From Planctomycetota bacterium (GTDB lineage: Bacteria; Planctomycetota; PLA2), in contig JAJFFF010000049.1 in assembly GCA_021776785.1 (NCBI GenBank), forward strand, positions 62,001-126,000: DNA of 64,000 nucleotides. The letters are read 5' to 3'. Below are positions 1-9,662 of the stretch, piece after piece. Numbering within the stretch: the first letter of the stretch is position 1; the number at the start of each line of letters is the position of its first letter. The position numbers and the translations under genes are program-made. The notes beneath the pieces are model-generated. The model was not told the origin of the DNA. It worked only from the letters and a program-made list of their open reading frames with translations, and ran no database searches.

Positions 1-1018
1 ACGAAGGACGCCTCGCCGCGATGCGCCTCGCTTCCCGCAACGCGCGCAGATCGTCGCCGAACGCGCGGGCGGTCTGATAGCGATCGATCGGCCGCTTGGC
101 CAGCGCCTTGATCGTGACGGTCTCGACGTCGGCGGGAATGGTGACGTCGAGTCGCCGCGGCGCCAGCGGCTCGTCGCGCATGACTTTGGCGAGAACGGCC
201 TCGACGGAGTCGCCGTCAAACGGCGGCCGTCCGGTAAGGCATTCGTAAAGCGTGGCGCCGAGCGCGTAGATGTCGGTGCGGCGGTCGATCGGAACGCCTT
301 CCGCCAACTGCTCCGGAGCGGCGTACGACGGCGAGCCGGCAAAACTCTTGGTGAGGCGCGAGGCTTCGGACTCTTTGAGGTGCGCCATTCCGAAATCGAG
401 CAGCACCGGTCGATCGTCCGGTGTGATCAAGATGTTGGACGGCTTGACGTCGCGATGCACGACGCCTTGTTCGTGCGCTTCCTCCAGCGCTTGCGCGATC
501 TCGTCGGCCCAACGCAACACGCGCGAAACGTGCGGCCGATCTTCGGCGAGGAGTTCCGCGAGCGGGCGCCCCGGCACGTACTCCATGGCGATGAAGTGCG
601 TGCCCTGATCCTCACCGAGTTCTTGGATGCGCACGACGTTGTGATGCCGCAGTCGCGCGACCGCTCGTGCTTCGCGCTGAAACCTCTCCAGCGCGGTGGC
701 CGACGCTTGAAACTCCGGCCGCACGATCTTGAGCGCAATCAGACGACGCAACGCGAGTTGCTCGGCGAGATAGACAGTACCCATCCCCCCGCCGCCGATG
801 CGCCGCAGCAAGCGGTAGTCGCCGAGCTTGTCGAACGGCAACCGTTCCCGCTGCGGTTCGCCGCGCTGCGCCAACACGTCGTGGAGCTGGCGAATGCGCC
901 CCCGCCACTGCGCATCAAGATGCGGATGGCGGGCGAGGAACGCGGTGGCATCCTCGCCCGTTCCGCTCAACCATCCGTCGAGGAACTGGTCGTAGAGTTG
1001 CTCGCCATCACCCGGCAC
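1..1018 (-). CDS. Hanks-type serine/threonine protein kinase, C-terminus cut by window edge
   Basis: Protein kinase that would phosphorylate Ser/Thr on unknown partners. Read from a GTG at 1018, the protein has an acidic N-terminal stretch (about residues 1-65), then the glycine loop IGGGGMGTVY (about 74-83), the ATP-binding Lys in ALKIV (about 97), the catalytic HRDVKPSN motif (near 185) and a DFG-type metal motif (LLDFGMAH), followed by SYAAPEQ and a TDIYALGATLYECLTGRPPF segment typical of PknB-like kinases. The part after the kinase domain lies beyond position 1, so any membrane segment or sensor domain is unseen. The start lies 9 nt after the stop of the lipoprotein gene at 1028-2974 and in its reading frame, so the two are probably co-transcribed. 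No ATG is available, because an in-frame TAG lies just upstream. The N-terminal layout matches the kinase at 55477-58443. Confidence 0.9.
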   Translation of the reverse strand, partial: MPGDGEQLYDQFLDGWLSGTGEDATAFLARHPHLDAQWRGRIRQLHDVLAQRGEPQRERLPFDKLGDYRLLRRIGGGGMGTVYLAEQLALRRLIALKIVRPEFQASATALERFQREARAVARLRHHNVVRIQELGEDQGTHFIAMEYVPGRPLAELLAEDRPHVSRVLRWADEIAQALEEAHEQGVVHRDVKPSNILITPDDRPVLLDFGMAHLKESEASRLTKSFAGSPSYAAPEQLAEGVPIDRRTDIYALGATLYECLTGRPPFDGDSVEAVLAKVMRDEPLAPRRLDVTIPADVETVTIKALAKRPIDRYQTARAFGDDLRALREARRIAARRPS

Positions 1019-1027
1019 GCCCTCAGC

Positions 1028-2974
1028 CTAATACATCACCCAGGGGCCGAGATCGAGCATCCAAGTTCGGTCGCGCGTCACGCGGTCCGAGGTGTACTCC
1101 AGTTTCGGCCGCGGCGTCTCTTCCCCGAGCGCGTGTTGAAACATTTCGTTGACGTCGCGGTAGGCGCGCTCAAGCGCGAACTCCATCTCCGTGACGCCGG
1201 GAAAATCCTGCTCGAACAACGTGATGGTTTTGTCGACCGTGGACCCCTGGCCCACGCTGTACTGCGCGATGCCGAGCCGGTGGTACTCCGCCGCCCACTC
1301 CCACATCTCGACGCGGCCGTCGGGATAAACTTCCACGTTCCAGATCTTGCTGAATTCCGGATCCGCACCCAGGTACGCCGCTTCGACGCCGTAGTTGAAC
1401 ACGATGCGGTCCGTTTGGATCCGGACGGGCGCGACGCGGTTGTTCGAGAGGTTGGAGTAGTTCGCGCGTACGCCGAGATAGCTCGGCACGATGCCGTTTT
1501 CGCGAATGCCGTCAGCCGCGAAGCGAAGATCGCCCACAAACATCTCAATATCGAGTCCACGGTAAGGATCGTCGCCGGGCAGCCAGCGGTTCATGTCGAA
1601 CCGCATCGAGCGCAACCCCTGATCGCTCGGTCCCGCGAACGTGTCGAACAATACAGGATCCGGAATCACGGAGCTGAAGTCGAGCTCGACGATTTGTACG
1701 CTCCACGGATTGAGAAAGCCTTGCGGGACCTCGACGGTTCGCGCGAGATAGAGATGGAGGGGAGACCCGCCGTCGGGCGGCTCCGGCAACCACTCAAAAA
1801 ACCGCCCGCCCACTTCGCCCAACCCATCGAGGGCGAGCGCCCAACTGCCGTCGGTCGCAATGACGTGCGCGTTGTCGTCTTCGTTTTTGTCTTCGTTGCC
1901 GCCGAACGCGACCGCGCGACCGTCGGGCGAAACGGACGCCTGCGAGATGCGTCCGTCCGGCCCCATGTCGTGAAGAAGCTCGGTGGCCTCCCCGATGTGA
2001 TGAAACAAGATCGCGCGAAAGCCAAGGTGGATGAGAAGGTTCTCGCCGTCGGGGTAGAAATACACCTCGCGGACATCGACCTCGATCGAAGGGATGGAGA
2101 TCAGCACGGATTCCGCGGTCGGATTCGTGAGATCGACGAGATACGCGCCGACGCGGCCATTCGCTGCCTGCGTGCGCAAGTAGACGAGGTACCGGCCGTT
2201 TCTCCCAAAGGTGACCTTGGTTGCATCGATCGGCCCGGTACCGCTCGTATCGTGGGAGATGCGTGTCCTGTCCGCGAGGAACAACTCCTCACGCGAATAC
2301 ACAAGCACGTCGTCGGGCCCGAACTGGAATCGGGTCAGCGACGTCGTGTCGCCCGCGGTGGAGACGCGCGTTGTGCTTAGGTCATCCGCGGCAAGCCGCA
2401 TGAGTTCTTTGCCGGAACGAAAGTACAGGTTGCCGGCGGCGTCTTTTTCGAGGCCCACCAAGACGTTGTTCGCGAGCACGACGAAGTCCGATCCGTCGCA
2501 TCGCGCGGAGAAGAGCTTTCGTTCGCCGCCCTCGACGGCTGTGAAGAGAACCGATCCGTCGCAAAACATGATGTCGGCAATCAGCGTGAGGCCGATCGTC
2601 GTGATCCTTTGTCGATCGTCGGGGTTGGCGAGCGTGCCCACGTAGATGTCTTGTTCGCCGGTACCCGTGGTCACCAGCGCGGCGGATTTGGTTTCGTCGG
2701 GCGACACGGTGATGTGCGAGACGCCGCCGAGGTTGGCGAGACCGGGCAAGATCTCGAAGCGGCGCCCGTCCATGGTCTCGGCGTAGCCGACGCTGCCCCC
2801 GTCTTCGTCGCGGGTAAAGACGCGCCGAATCGCGTCCGGATGATCCCGCTCCCCGAGCGTCGGAGGCGCCCCGTCGTCGGGAATATCGAACACAAGCGGT
2901 TTGCCGCCGGGGGTACACGCGACCGAGCAGACGACGAGACTTGCGGTCAGAGCAAAAGTTTGAAGTCGCAACAT
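1028..2974 (-). CDS. Lipoprotein with TolB-like beta-propeller repeats
   Basis: Predicted exported lipoprotein of 648 residues. The start at 2974 is favoured by a GGAGG ribosome site 7 nt upstream and by an ideal lipoprotein signal peptide (hydrophobic run, then VVCSVAC, lipid Cys near residue 19). The body carries repeated propeller-like units (SHITVSPDETKSA, FQFGPDDVLVYSREELF, QASVSPDGRAVAFGG), as in TolB/WD40-like periplasmic proteins. The C-terminal third is not recognised. The open frame runs further upstream, but that part is antisense to the opposite-strand gene and has no start signal. It is the first gene of a minus-strand pair with a kinase 9 nt downstream and is divergent from the protective-antigen-like lipoprotein at 3260. 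Function unknown; a sensory or scaffold role for the kinase is inference only. Confidence 0.82.
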   Translation of the reverse strand: MLRLQTFALTASLVVCSVACTPGGKPLVFDIPDDGAPPTLGERDHPDAIRRVFTRDEDGGSVGYAETMDGRRFEILPGLANLGGVSHITVSPDETKSAALVTTGTGEQDIYVGTLANPDDRQRITTIGLTLIADIMFCDGSVLFTAVEGGERKLFSARCDGSDFVVLANNVLVGLEKDAAGNLYFRSGKELMRLAADDLSTTRVSTAGDTTSLTRFQFGPDDVLVYSREELFLADRTRISHDTSGTGPIDATKVTFGRNGRYLVYLRTQAANGRVGAYLVDLTNPTAESVLISIPSIEVDVREVYFYPDGENLLIHLGFRAILFHHIGEATELLHDMGPDGRISQASVSPDGRAVAFGGNEDKNEDDNAHVIATDGSWALALDGLGEVGGRFFEWLPEPPDGGSPLHLYLARTVEVPQGFLNPWSVQIVELDFSSVIPDPVLFDTFAGPSDQGLRSMRFDMNRWLPGDDPYRGLDIEMFVGDLRFAADGIRENGIVPSYLGVRANYSNLSNNRVAPVRIQTDRIVFNYGVEAAYLGADPEFSKIWNVEVYPDGRVEMWEWAAEYHRLGIAQYSVGQGSTVDKTITLFEQDFPGVTEMEFALERAYRDVNEMFQHALGEETPRPKLEYTSDRVTRDRTWMLDLGPWVMY

Positions 2975-3259
2975 AGAGGTCCTCCACCAACAAGAAGCGG
3001 AGGCCGGCAAAATGCCAGACAGGCCGATGCGAAAAACTTTTGCCGGGTGATCCCGAAGACCGCGCTGCGAGCGTTCGATCGCGTTCAGGCACGCTAGGAT
3101 CGGCGCCGTTTCACGCGACCCCGATGGTCCGCATCCCCCCCCCGCCCTCATCTTTATGAATTTCTTCTGACCAGGCGCGGCTCGGATTCCGCATGGGCTT
3201 GTACGGGGGTTCTGGACAGCCCGGAAGCTCCCTTGTTTCCGAAATGGAGGGTCATTTCC
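2975..3259. promoter_or_regulatory. Divergent intergenic region between two lipoprotein genes
   Basis: This 285-bp gap separates two outward-facing lipoprotein genes and must hold both promoters. The only clear signals are the two Shine-Dalgarno sequences at its ends (GGAGG before 2974; GGAGGG before 3260). A run of nine C lies near 3137. I could not pick a convincing -35/-10 pair or an operator. Confidence 0.4.
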
Positions 3260-6200
3260 ATGCGTTATTGGTGCGTATTCCTTTGTTTGGTCGTGTTGAC
3301 GGCCTGTAGCAGCGACACGACCGAGTTCGTGCCCGCCGATCTGGGCACGTCGTTTCAAACTTTGGCCGATGTGCAAACGGCGATCGAAGACGCGAACGCG
3401 GCCGGCGAGGCCGACGCGGACGGGGACTCGATTCCCGACTCGGTCGAGCGCGAACTCGGGACCGATCCCAACGCGCGCGACACCGATCGCGACGGCATCG
3501 ACGATAGCTTCGAGATCTTCGGCAACGACCTGCCGATGAACGCGCGGCTGCCCGATCTCGACAACGACGGCCGCATGGCCCCGCGCGATCGCGACGAAGA
3601 CAACGACGGGATCAACGACGGGCAGACCGTGGATACCGACGGCGACGGCATTGTCAACTACTTGGAGATGTACGGCTACACGTACGACCTCTTGACCGGT
3701 CGCTTCGTCGAGTGGAACGGCGACCCGCGCATCCCGCACTTTTTCACCGATCCGCTTCAGCCTTCGACCGACCAGGATGCGTTGTCGGACGCGACAGAAG
3801 TCAGCGGCGCGCTGTTGGACCCGACCGTCGAGGCGCCGGGCACCGACCCGCTCGTGCCCGCCTATCCCAACATCGTCGTCGAGGTGGTCGGCTATTCGAT
3901 CACGCTGAACGAAGAGATTGAGACATCGGACGGCGGCAGTCTCGCGGAGGGCACGGAGTGGAGCCGGCAAACCGAGTCCACGCACTCGTATTCGCGCGAG
4001 CAGGCGTGGGAGGTCGGTGGATCGGTTGCATACGAAACCGGCCCGACCGGCAGCGCGACCTTTGAGGTGAGCGCCAACTACGGCGAGACGTATACGAGCG
4101 AGCAGTCCACGAGCAATGCGGTATCGGTCGGCGGATCGATTCTATCGGAGCAAAACTGGTCGCGCGCCCGCAGCACGAACCCGACGGATGCCGCGCGACT
4201 CAAGCTGTTTTTGCGCGTGCACAACCGCGGAACGGCGCCGCTGAGCAACATCGAGCCGACGCTCACGCTGATGATCGGCGGCCTTTCGGTCACGACGTTC
4301 CAGCCCGGCAACAGCACGATCAACATGCTCGTGCCCGGCGCGACGTTTCCCGCCGACGAGAACGTGCACTGGGTCGTGGAAAGCACGTCGGAAGATCGTC
4401 CGCTGAGCCTCACGATGACCGAATTGCGCGCCTTAGAGAACGGCGCCCGCATCTCGACGCATCTGACCCAGGTCAGCGGCGACGTCATGCGCCAGGACCA
4501 CGGCGGCGTGTGGCAGAGCATCGGCGACGTCAACGAGTACACCGCGCGGTGTGATGCCGTGTGCGCCAACATTCGCATCGAACTCGAGGATGGCCAGCTG
4601 ATCCATCACCTCGTCTACGCCGACGACCGTCCCTCGGCGCCGCGCGTGACGCTCCATGAAGCGTTGCGCAAGATCGGCGTGGACCGTTTCGGCGTACTGC
4701 ACTACGTGGATCGCAACGGCGTACCGAGTTCCGTTTCTCTCGACAAGTTCAACTTGGCCGCCGACCCGGCGACGTTGCGACGCAACGGCTGGGTGCTGCA
4801 GGGCGACCGCAACGACGAAACGATTCCGCCCGCGGACGTGGAGGCCAAGTCGATGTTGCTGTATCCCGACAGCGCCATCCTCGTGCGCGCGCCGCGCGAG
4901 ACGCAAACCGATACGAAACCGGTCGTGCACTTCGCCTATTTAGATCCCAACACCGGGGAGATTCGCGTGGCCGCATCCGACTACGCGGGCATCGAAAGCG
5001 TGATCGTTTCCGACCTCTCGGGAACGAGCGTGCTGATGCTCGAGGAGGATGTGCCCGGCGCCGGGTACTACTCCGGCTACGCGACCGACACGGCGACGTT
5101 TAACGGGAACGAGTTCTTGCAGGTCACAGTGACGGCGATCTCCGGCGACGCGACGACCATCGAACTCGGGCGGCTGTTCCTGCCCGCCGGACCGGCGGCG
5201 CCGATCATCAACGCGGCGAGTTTCGATGCCGGTAACCGACGGATCTATGCCAACGTCGTCAGCGGACGGCCCGAGGATCCGCTCTCCAACGTCGCGTGGA
5301 TTCGCGCGTTCCATGGCGGCTTACCCGGCGGCTTCTTGGAGCTCGAGCGCGTGATCAACTTCTTTGAAGATCCCAACGGATACAGCGTCACGACGCCCGC
5401 CGGTTTCGCGGGCAAAGACGTGCGCGTCGTCGCTTACGTCCTCCAAGACGGCCTCTACACGTCGCGCACGATCAGCGGCGCGAGCGTGGTCGAAGCGCGT
5501 CTATCGGGTTCCGGCCTGTTCAACGCTTCTGTGGACACGACGGGCAACGAAGAGGTCTGGCTCATTCACTCGTGGGACTTCGACCGCGTCTTCGGTAGCG
5601 GCGCGTTTTTCCAGTTCGGCGTGCGCCGCGCCGACGATTGGGAGGACCTTCCTCAGTCTCAGATTCCGTCTACGCCCCTCGACATGTGGATGCGCGTGGA
5701 CGACGGCAAGCCCAACAACGCGATTTTGTACTTCAACGTGTCGCACGCCCGCGTCGGGCCCGGCGCGAACTTCGACGGCTTGACCCGCAACGCCGTGACG
5801 GCGCTCTCGCTCGTCGGGCCGCGCTCGCGCATCGTCGATAGCGACACCGGACTGCGTGTCGGCGACGTGTTCGCCCTCCGTACGTCCAGCGGGAGCTATG
5901 CCAAACTTCGCTTCACGTCGTTCGACACGACCGGCAAGAACAACCAACGCCGTCTGCACTTCGACTACGTGGTGTTCAGTGAGCCGGCCGCCGAAGCCGG
6001 TGAGGACCAGACGGTGACGATCGACAAAAACACGTCGAAGGTGTTTTTGAACGGCGGCGCCAGCCGGTCGGCCACGACGTTCCTCTGGGAGTTCGCCCAG
6101 GTGCCGTCCGGCAGCAAGGCCACGCTCACCAGTCCCAACACGGCCACGGCAAACTTCACGCCCGACGTCGCCGGTGACTATCGCGCGCGCCTCACGATCG

Positions 6201-6538
6201 ATGCGGGCAAGTCCACCGAGAGCTCGGATGTCGTCATCGTGACGGTCCAGTTCCCGGTCGCGGATGCGGGTGGAGATGAAACGGTCAACTTCGATCCGCT
6301 CGTGGATGATCCGATCGCGCTCGACGGCTCGGCCAGTATCGGCGCGTCGCTCTACACGTGGAGCATCATCGAGAAGCCGGCGGGCAGTTCGCCCACGCTC
6401 GCCAACCGCGACAGCGTGGCTCCGAAGTTCACGCCCGACATGGAAGGCGACTACGTGATCCGCCTCGTCATCAACGAAGGCCAGGGGACGGCCGAAGACA
6501 CGGTCGAGATCACCCTGACCGTCAATCTGCTCAACTAG
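3260..6538 (+). CDS. Lipoprotein with anthrax protective antigen-like (binary toxin B) core and C-terminal PKD domains
   Basis: 1092-residue lipoprotein. The ATG at 3260 follows GGAGGG and gives a signal peptide with lipobox VLTAC (Cys 16). Residues 50-140 hold thrombospondin-type-3/EF-like calcium repeats (DADGDSIPD, DTDRDGIDD, DTDGDGIVNYLEMYGY), the last matching the protective antigen (PA) calcium site. Then come DPLVPAYPNIVVEV (about 196-209; PA has HPLVAAYPIVHVDM), a Ser/Thr/Gly-rich stretch (about 220-300) where PA makes its membrane barrel, and NPTDAARLKLFLRVHNRGTA (307-326; PA has NTADTARLNANIRYVNTGTA). VTLHEALRKIGV and SLDKFNLAADPATLR (about 463-506) match PA domain 2, and ILVRAPRE matches domain 3. 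PA14, the furin site and the receptor domain are absent. The phi-clamp loop Phe of PA appears replaced (STSEDRPLSLTM). The last 190 residues are two PKD/REJ-like domains. Target and partner unknown. Confidence 0.85.
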   Translation: MRYWCVFLCLVVLTACSSDTTEFVPADLGTSFQTLADVQTAIEDANAAGEADADGDSIPDSVERELGTDPNARDTDRDGIDDSFEIFGNDLPMNARLPDLDNDGRMAPRDRDEDNDGINDGQTVDTDGDGIVNYLEMYGYTYDLLTGRFVEWNGDPRIPHFFTDPLQPSTDQDALSDATEVSGALLDPTVEAPGTDPLVPAYPNIVVEVVGYSITLNEEIETSDGGSLAEGTEWSRQTESTHSYSREQAWEVGGSVAYETGPTGSATFEVSANYGETYTSEQSTSNAVSVGGSILSEQNWSRARSTNPTDAARLKLFLRVHNRGTAPLSNIEPTLTLMIGGLSVTTFQPGNSTINMLVPGATFPADENVHWVVESTSEDRPLSLTMTELRALENGARISTHLTQVSGDVMRQDHGGVWQSIGDVNEYTARCDAVCANIRIELEDGQLIHHLVYADDRPSAPRVTLHEALRKIGVDRFGVLHYVDRNGVPSSVSLDKFNLAADPATLRRNGWVLQGDRNDETIPPADVEAKSMLLYPDSAILVRAPRETQTDTKPVVHFAYLDPNTGEIRVAASDYAGIESVIVSDLSGTSVLMLEEDVPGAGYYSGYATDTATFNGNEFLQVTVTAISGDATTIELGRLFLPAGPAAPIINAASFDAGNRRIYANVVSGRPEDPLSNVAWIRAFHGGLPGGFLELERVINFFEDPNGYSVTTPAGFAGKDVRVVAYVLQDGLYTSRTISGASVVEARLSGSGLFNASVDTTGNEEVWLIHSWDFDRVFGSGAFFQFGVRRADDWEDLPQSQIPSTPLDMWMRVDDGKPNNAILYFNVSHARVGPGANFDGLTRNAVTALSLVGPRSRIVDSDTGLRVGDVFALRTSSGSYAKLRFTSFDTTGKNNQRRLHFDYVVFSEPAAEAGEDQTVTIDKNTSKVFLNGGASRSATTFLWEFAQVPSGSKATLTSPNTATANFTPDVAGDYRARLTIDAGKSTESSDVVIVTVQFPVADAGGDETVNFDPLVDDPIALDGSASIGASLYTWSIIEKPAGSSPTLANRDSVAPKFTPDMEGDYVIRLVINEGQGTAEDTVEITLTVNLLN

Positions 6539-6546
6539 TTTTTAAC

Positions 6547-6580
6547 GGGGGATCGGCGCGAACGCCGGTCCCCCCTCTTT
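6547..6580 (+). terminator. Rho-independent terminator
   Basis: A 12-bp stem (GGGGGATCGGCG, tetraloop CGAA, CGCCGGTCCCCC, one G-T pair) ends in CTCTTT, 8 nt after the stop of the protective-antigen-like gene. It separates that transcript from the kinase gene starting at 6600, which has its own AAGGTGG ribosome site. Confidence 0.8.
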
Positions 6581-6599
6581 GCGTTAAGGTGGTGGCCCC

Positions 6600-9500
6600 A
6601 TGGACGAACGGTTCGCGCGCATCACCGAGTTGTTTCATCGCGCGCGCGCCACGGCGCCGGACGAGCGCGCGCGCTTCTTAGACGAACACGCGCCGTCCGA
6701 GCTACGGGCCGAAGTCGATGGGCTGCTCGCGGCGTATGAGTCCGATCCGCAAAAGGACATGGACGAAGAGGCGCCGCTCGCGCCGGTGCTGCTCACGGTC
6801 GCCGAGGACGCGCACCAAGTCGTCGGCGAGTCGTTCGCGCCGCCGCGCATCGCCGGGTACGAGATCCAGGAGCGGATCGGTTCGGGCGGCATGGGGACGG
6901 TGTATCTGGCCCAGGCGTTGCGCCCGCGCCGGCGCGTCGCCGTCAAAGTGTTGCGGCCCGAGGTCGCGTCGCGCGAAGGCCGCGCGCGGTTTCAGCGCGA
7001 GGCGCGCGCGCTCGCCCGCCTCGACCATCCGGGTGTCGCGCGCATCCTCGACACGGGCGAGTGCCCCACGCCGGCCGGCCGCGCGCCGTTTCTCGTCATG
7101 GAGTTCGTGGACGGCGTTCCCGTGCGGGAGTTCGCGCAAGGCCTGGCGCGCGAACAACGCGTGGCGCTGCTCGTCGAAATCTGCGATGCGGTCGCGCACG
7201 CGCACGAACGCGGTGTGGTCCATCGCGACCTCAAGCCGGCCAACGTGTTGGTCACGCAAGACGGCCGGCCGAAGATCGTGGACTTCGGACTCGCGCTCGA
7301 AAGCGACGCGGATCTGTCGCGTCAGACGCGCACCGGCCACCTGATCGGAACGCTCGCCTACATGAGTCCGGAACAGGCGCGCGGCGACGCCGAAGCGATC
7401 GACGCGCGCGCCGACGTCTACGCGTTGGGCGTCCTCGCGTTCGAACTGTTGACCGGACGCCTGCCCCACGATCTCGACGACGAACCGTTGCTCGAAGCAC
7501 TGCGCACGATCATGCTGTTCGATCCCCCGCAGCCGGCCGAGTTGCGCGGCGATCTTTGGATCATCGTGCGGCGCGCGCTCGAAAAAGATCCCGACCAGCG
7601 CTATCCGAACGCGCGGGCGTTGGGCGCGGATCTGCGCCACTTCCTTTCGAACGAGCCGATCCAAGCGCGCGCGCCGTCGCGGCTCTATCAACTGCGCAAG
7701 TTCGTGCGCCGTCATCGCGCGCCGGTGGCCGGGATCGGGTGCACGCTGATCGCGCTCGTCGTCGGGTTGGTCCTCGCGGTGCGCGCGGCGCAGCGTGAAG
7801 AGACGCAACGCGTCCGGGCCGATCGCGAAGCGGCGATGGCCAAGGACGCCGCGGAGCAGGCGTTTTTGACCGCGGCCGCCGCCCACCTTGCCAACCACAG
7901 CGTGGAAAACGCCAAGCGCGCGCTCGATCGGATTCCGGACGCGGCGCGCGGGTGGGCCTGGCGGTACCTCTATCGCCGGCTCGACCGCAGCCGGCCGCCG
8001 CGCACCGGCGCGCTGGCCCGGCACCGCGCGTTTTTCGGTCACGACTACGAACTGCGCGGGCGCGCGCTGGCGCCGGTCGCCAACTCACCGGCGTCCCCGA
8101 TTCCCGTCGGCCTCGACGAGCCCGCGAAGGGCAAGGCCAAGGTCGGCATGGCAGGTGAAACGATCGCGATCCTCGAACACTCTGGGAAAGGCTCCGTGCA
8201 GCGCGTGCACGTATACGGTCCTGCGGGCGGCGCCCCGTTGTGGTCGGTGGTCACCGGAGCGGGCGGCCGCGAAGGCGATGTGGCATTGGCGGCCGACGGG
8301 CGGACGCTGTTTGTGCTTTCACCGCGCGGCAAGCTGATGCGGTTCGACACGTCCCACTCCAAACCGCTGTGGACGCGCAAGGTCCACCACGATCTTGCCA
8401 AGGAGTGCGCGCTTAGCCCCGACGGCTCATGGATCGCCACCGCCGGCGCGGGCCGCATCGTTCGGATCTGGGATACGCAGTCGGGAGACATGCGGCGCGA
8501 GCTGCGCGGGCACACCGGAGGCATCCACGCGCTGGCGGTCAATCCCGACGGCACAAGGCTGGCGAGCGGCGGCGAGGATCGCGTCATCCGGATTTGGAAT
8601 CCGGTTTCGGGCGAGCTCGTCGATGTCTTGCCGGGCCATCGTCGCACGGTGCGGGAGCTCGCGTTTTCTGGCAACACGTTGGTGTCGCGCGACAAGGACG
8701 GCGATCGCGAGTGGGATCTTTCCGGCCTCGGCCGCGGCGTGTTGGCGGTGCACCGGAGCGCGAGCGAAGGCAACCGCTTGCCGTTTGTGTACGGCGTTGC
8801 GTTTGCTTGCGACGGCGCGAGCGTGGCGAGTTGCGGGTTGGACGGCACCGCGCGGCTCACGTCGCTGGCGGACGGCGCGGTAACCGCCGTGCTGCCCGAT
8901 CTCGGCTGGACCGAGTACGTCGCGTTCTTGCCCGACGGCCGCGTGATCGTTTCGTCGCAGCGCGGCGTGTTTCGCTGGAGCCCGGGCGAGCCGCCGTTTC
9001 GGTACGGTCGCGATCAAGCAGCGTACGTCTTGTCGGCGCTGCGCAACCCGATTGCGGTTGCGCCCGACGGCAAGACGGTGTTTATCGCCAAGCGCGGCTC
9101 GGTCGTCGCGGTGGATGTGGAAACCGGCGCCGAGCACGCGCACTTCCCCGGCGCAACGGCGACCGCCATCGCGTGCACCGAGACCCGCATGGCCGTCGCC
9201 GGCAAAGGCGGCGTGACGGTTTGGGATCGTTCGACCAAAGAGCCGGTGTGGCGCGCGGACGCGCACAAGGGTTTAGTGCGGGCGATCGCGTTTCAACCCG
9301 GCGGCGGCTTGCTTGCAACCGGCGGGTTCGATCGGATGATTCATCTTTGGGACGTCGGCTCGGGGGCGCAGCGCGGCACGCTGAAAGGGCACGGCGACCG
9401 CGTGTATGCGCTCGCGTTTGCGCCCGACGGAACGCGGCTGGCATCGGGGTCGAACGATACGACGATCCGCATCTGGGACGTGGCGCGCCGGTGCGAGGTG

Positions 9501-9662
9501 TTGGAGCTGCGCGGGCATCGTTCGTATGTGTACGACCTTGATTTTTCGTCCGACGGCCAAACGCTGGCGTCGGCATCGGGCGACAATACGGTCCGGCTGT
9601 GGAGAGCCCAACCGCGCGAGTCTTCGAGAGTCCCGCGAAGGGGCGAGCGAGCAAACCGATGA
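6600..9662 (+). CDS. Membrane Ser/Thr protein kinase with C-terminal WD40 propeller
   Basis: 1020-residue kinase. The N-terminal cytoplasmic part has a short helical region (1-80), then the PknB-type kinase domain: glycine loop IGSGGMGTVY (93-102), Lys116 in VAVKVL, HRDLKPAN (208-215), DFG (228-230), YMSPEQA. One membrane helix (about 376-394) follows a basic stretch, then a helical linker rich in Arg/Glu/Ala, then about seven WD40 repeats (from about 470 to 1010; for example VRIWDTQSG, IRIWNPVSG, IHLWDVGSG, IRIWDVARR, VRLWRAQP). The propeller is expected outside the membrane as a sensor or binding platform. The stop overlaps the ATG of the ECF sigma factor gene by 4 nt (ATGA), so the two are translationally coupled. 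This kinase-WD40 plus ECF pairing is common in planctomycetes. All catalytic residues appear intact. Confidence 0.93.
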   Translation: MDERFARITELFHRARATAPDERARFLDEHAPSELRAEVDGLLAAYESDPQKDMDEEAPLAPVLLTVAEDAHQVVGESFAPPRIAGYEIQERIGSGGMGTVYLAQALRPRRRVAVKVLRPEVASREGRARFQREARALARLDHPGVARILDTGECPTPAGRAPFLVMEFVDGVPVREFAQGLAREQRVALLVEICDAVAHAHERGVVHRDLKPANVLVTQDGRPKIVDFGLALESDADLSRQTRTGHLIGTLAYMSPEQARGDAEAIDARADVYALGVLAFELLTGRLPHDLDDEPLLEALRTIMLFDPPQPAELRGDLWIIVRRALEKDPDQRYPNARALGADLRHFLSNEPIQARAPSRLYQLRKFVRRHRAPVAGIGCTLIALVVGLVLAVRAAQREETQRVRADREAAMAKDAAEQAFLTAAAAHLANHSVENAKRALDRIPDAARGWAWRYLYRRLDRSRPPRTGALARHRAFFGHDYELRGRALAPVANSPASPIPVGLDEPAKGKAKVGMAGETIAILEHSGKGSVQRVHVYGPAGGAPLWSVVTGAGGREGDVALAADGRTLFVLSPRGKLMRFDTSHSKPLWTRKVHHDLAKECALSPDGSWIATAGAGRIVRIWDTQSGDMRRELRGHTGGIHALAVNPDGTRLASGGEDRVIRIWNPVSGELVDVLPGHRRTVRELAFSGNTLVSRDKDGDREWDLSGLGRGVLAVHRSASEGNRLPFVYGVAFACDGASVASCGLDGTARLTSLADGAVTAVLPDLGWTEYVAFLPDGRVIVSSQRGVFRWSPGEPPFRYGRDQAAYVLSALRNPIAVAPDGKTVFIAKRGSVVAVDVETGAEHAHFPGATATAIACTETRMAVAGKGGVTVWDRSTKEPVWRADAHKGLVRAIAFQPGGGLLATGGFDRMIHLWDVGSGAQRGTLKGHGDRVYALAFAPDGTRLASGSNDTTIRIWDVARRCEVLELRGHRSYVYDLDFSSDGQTLASASGDNTVRLWRAQPRESSRVPRRGERANR

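Noticed and set aside
380..2380. Long plus-strand frame (over 660 codons) opposite the kinase and TolB-like genes
   Set aside because: It has no start signal and low-complexity Arg/Val/Asp composition typical of antisense frames in GC-rich DNA; the minus-strand genes have recognisable domains.
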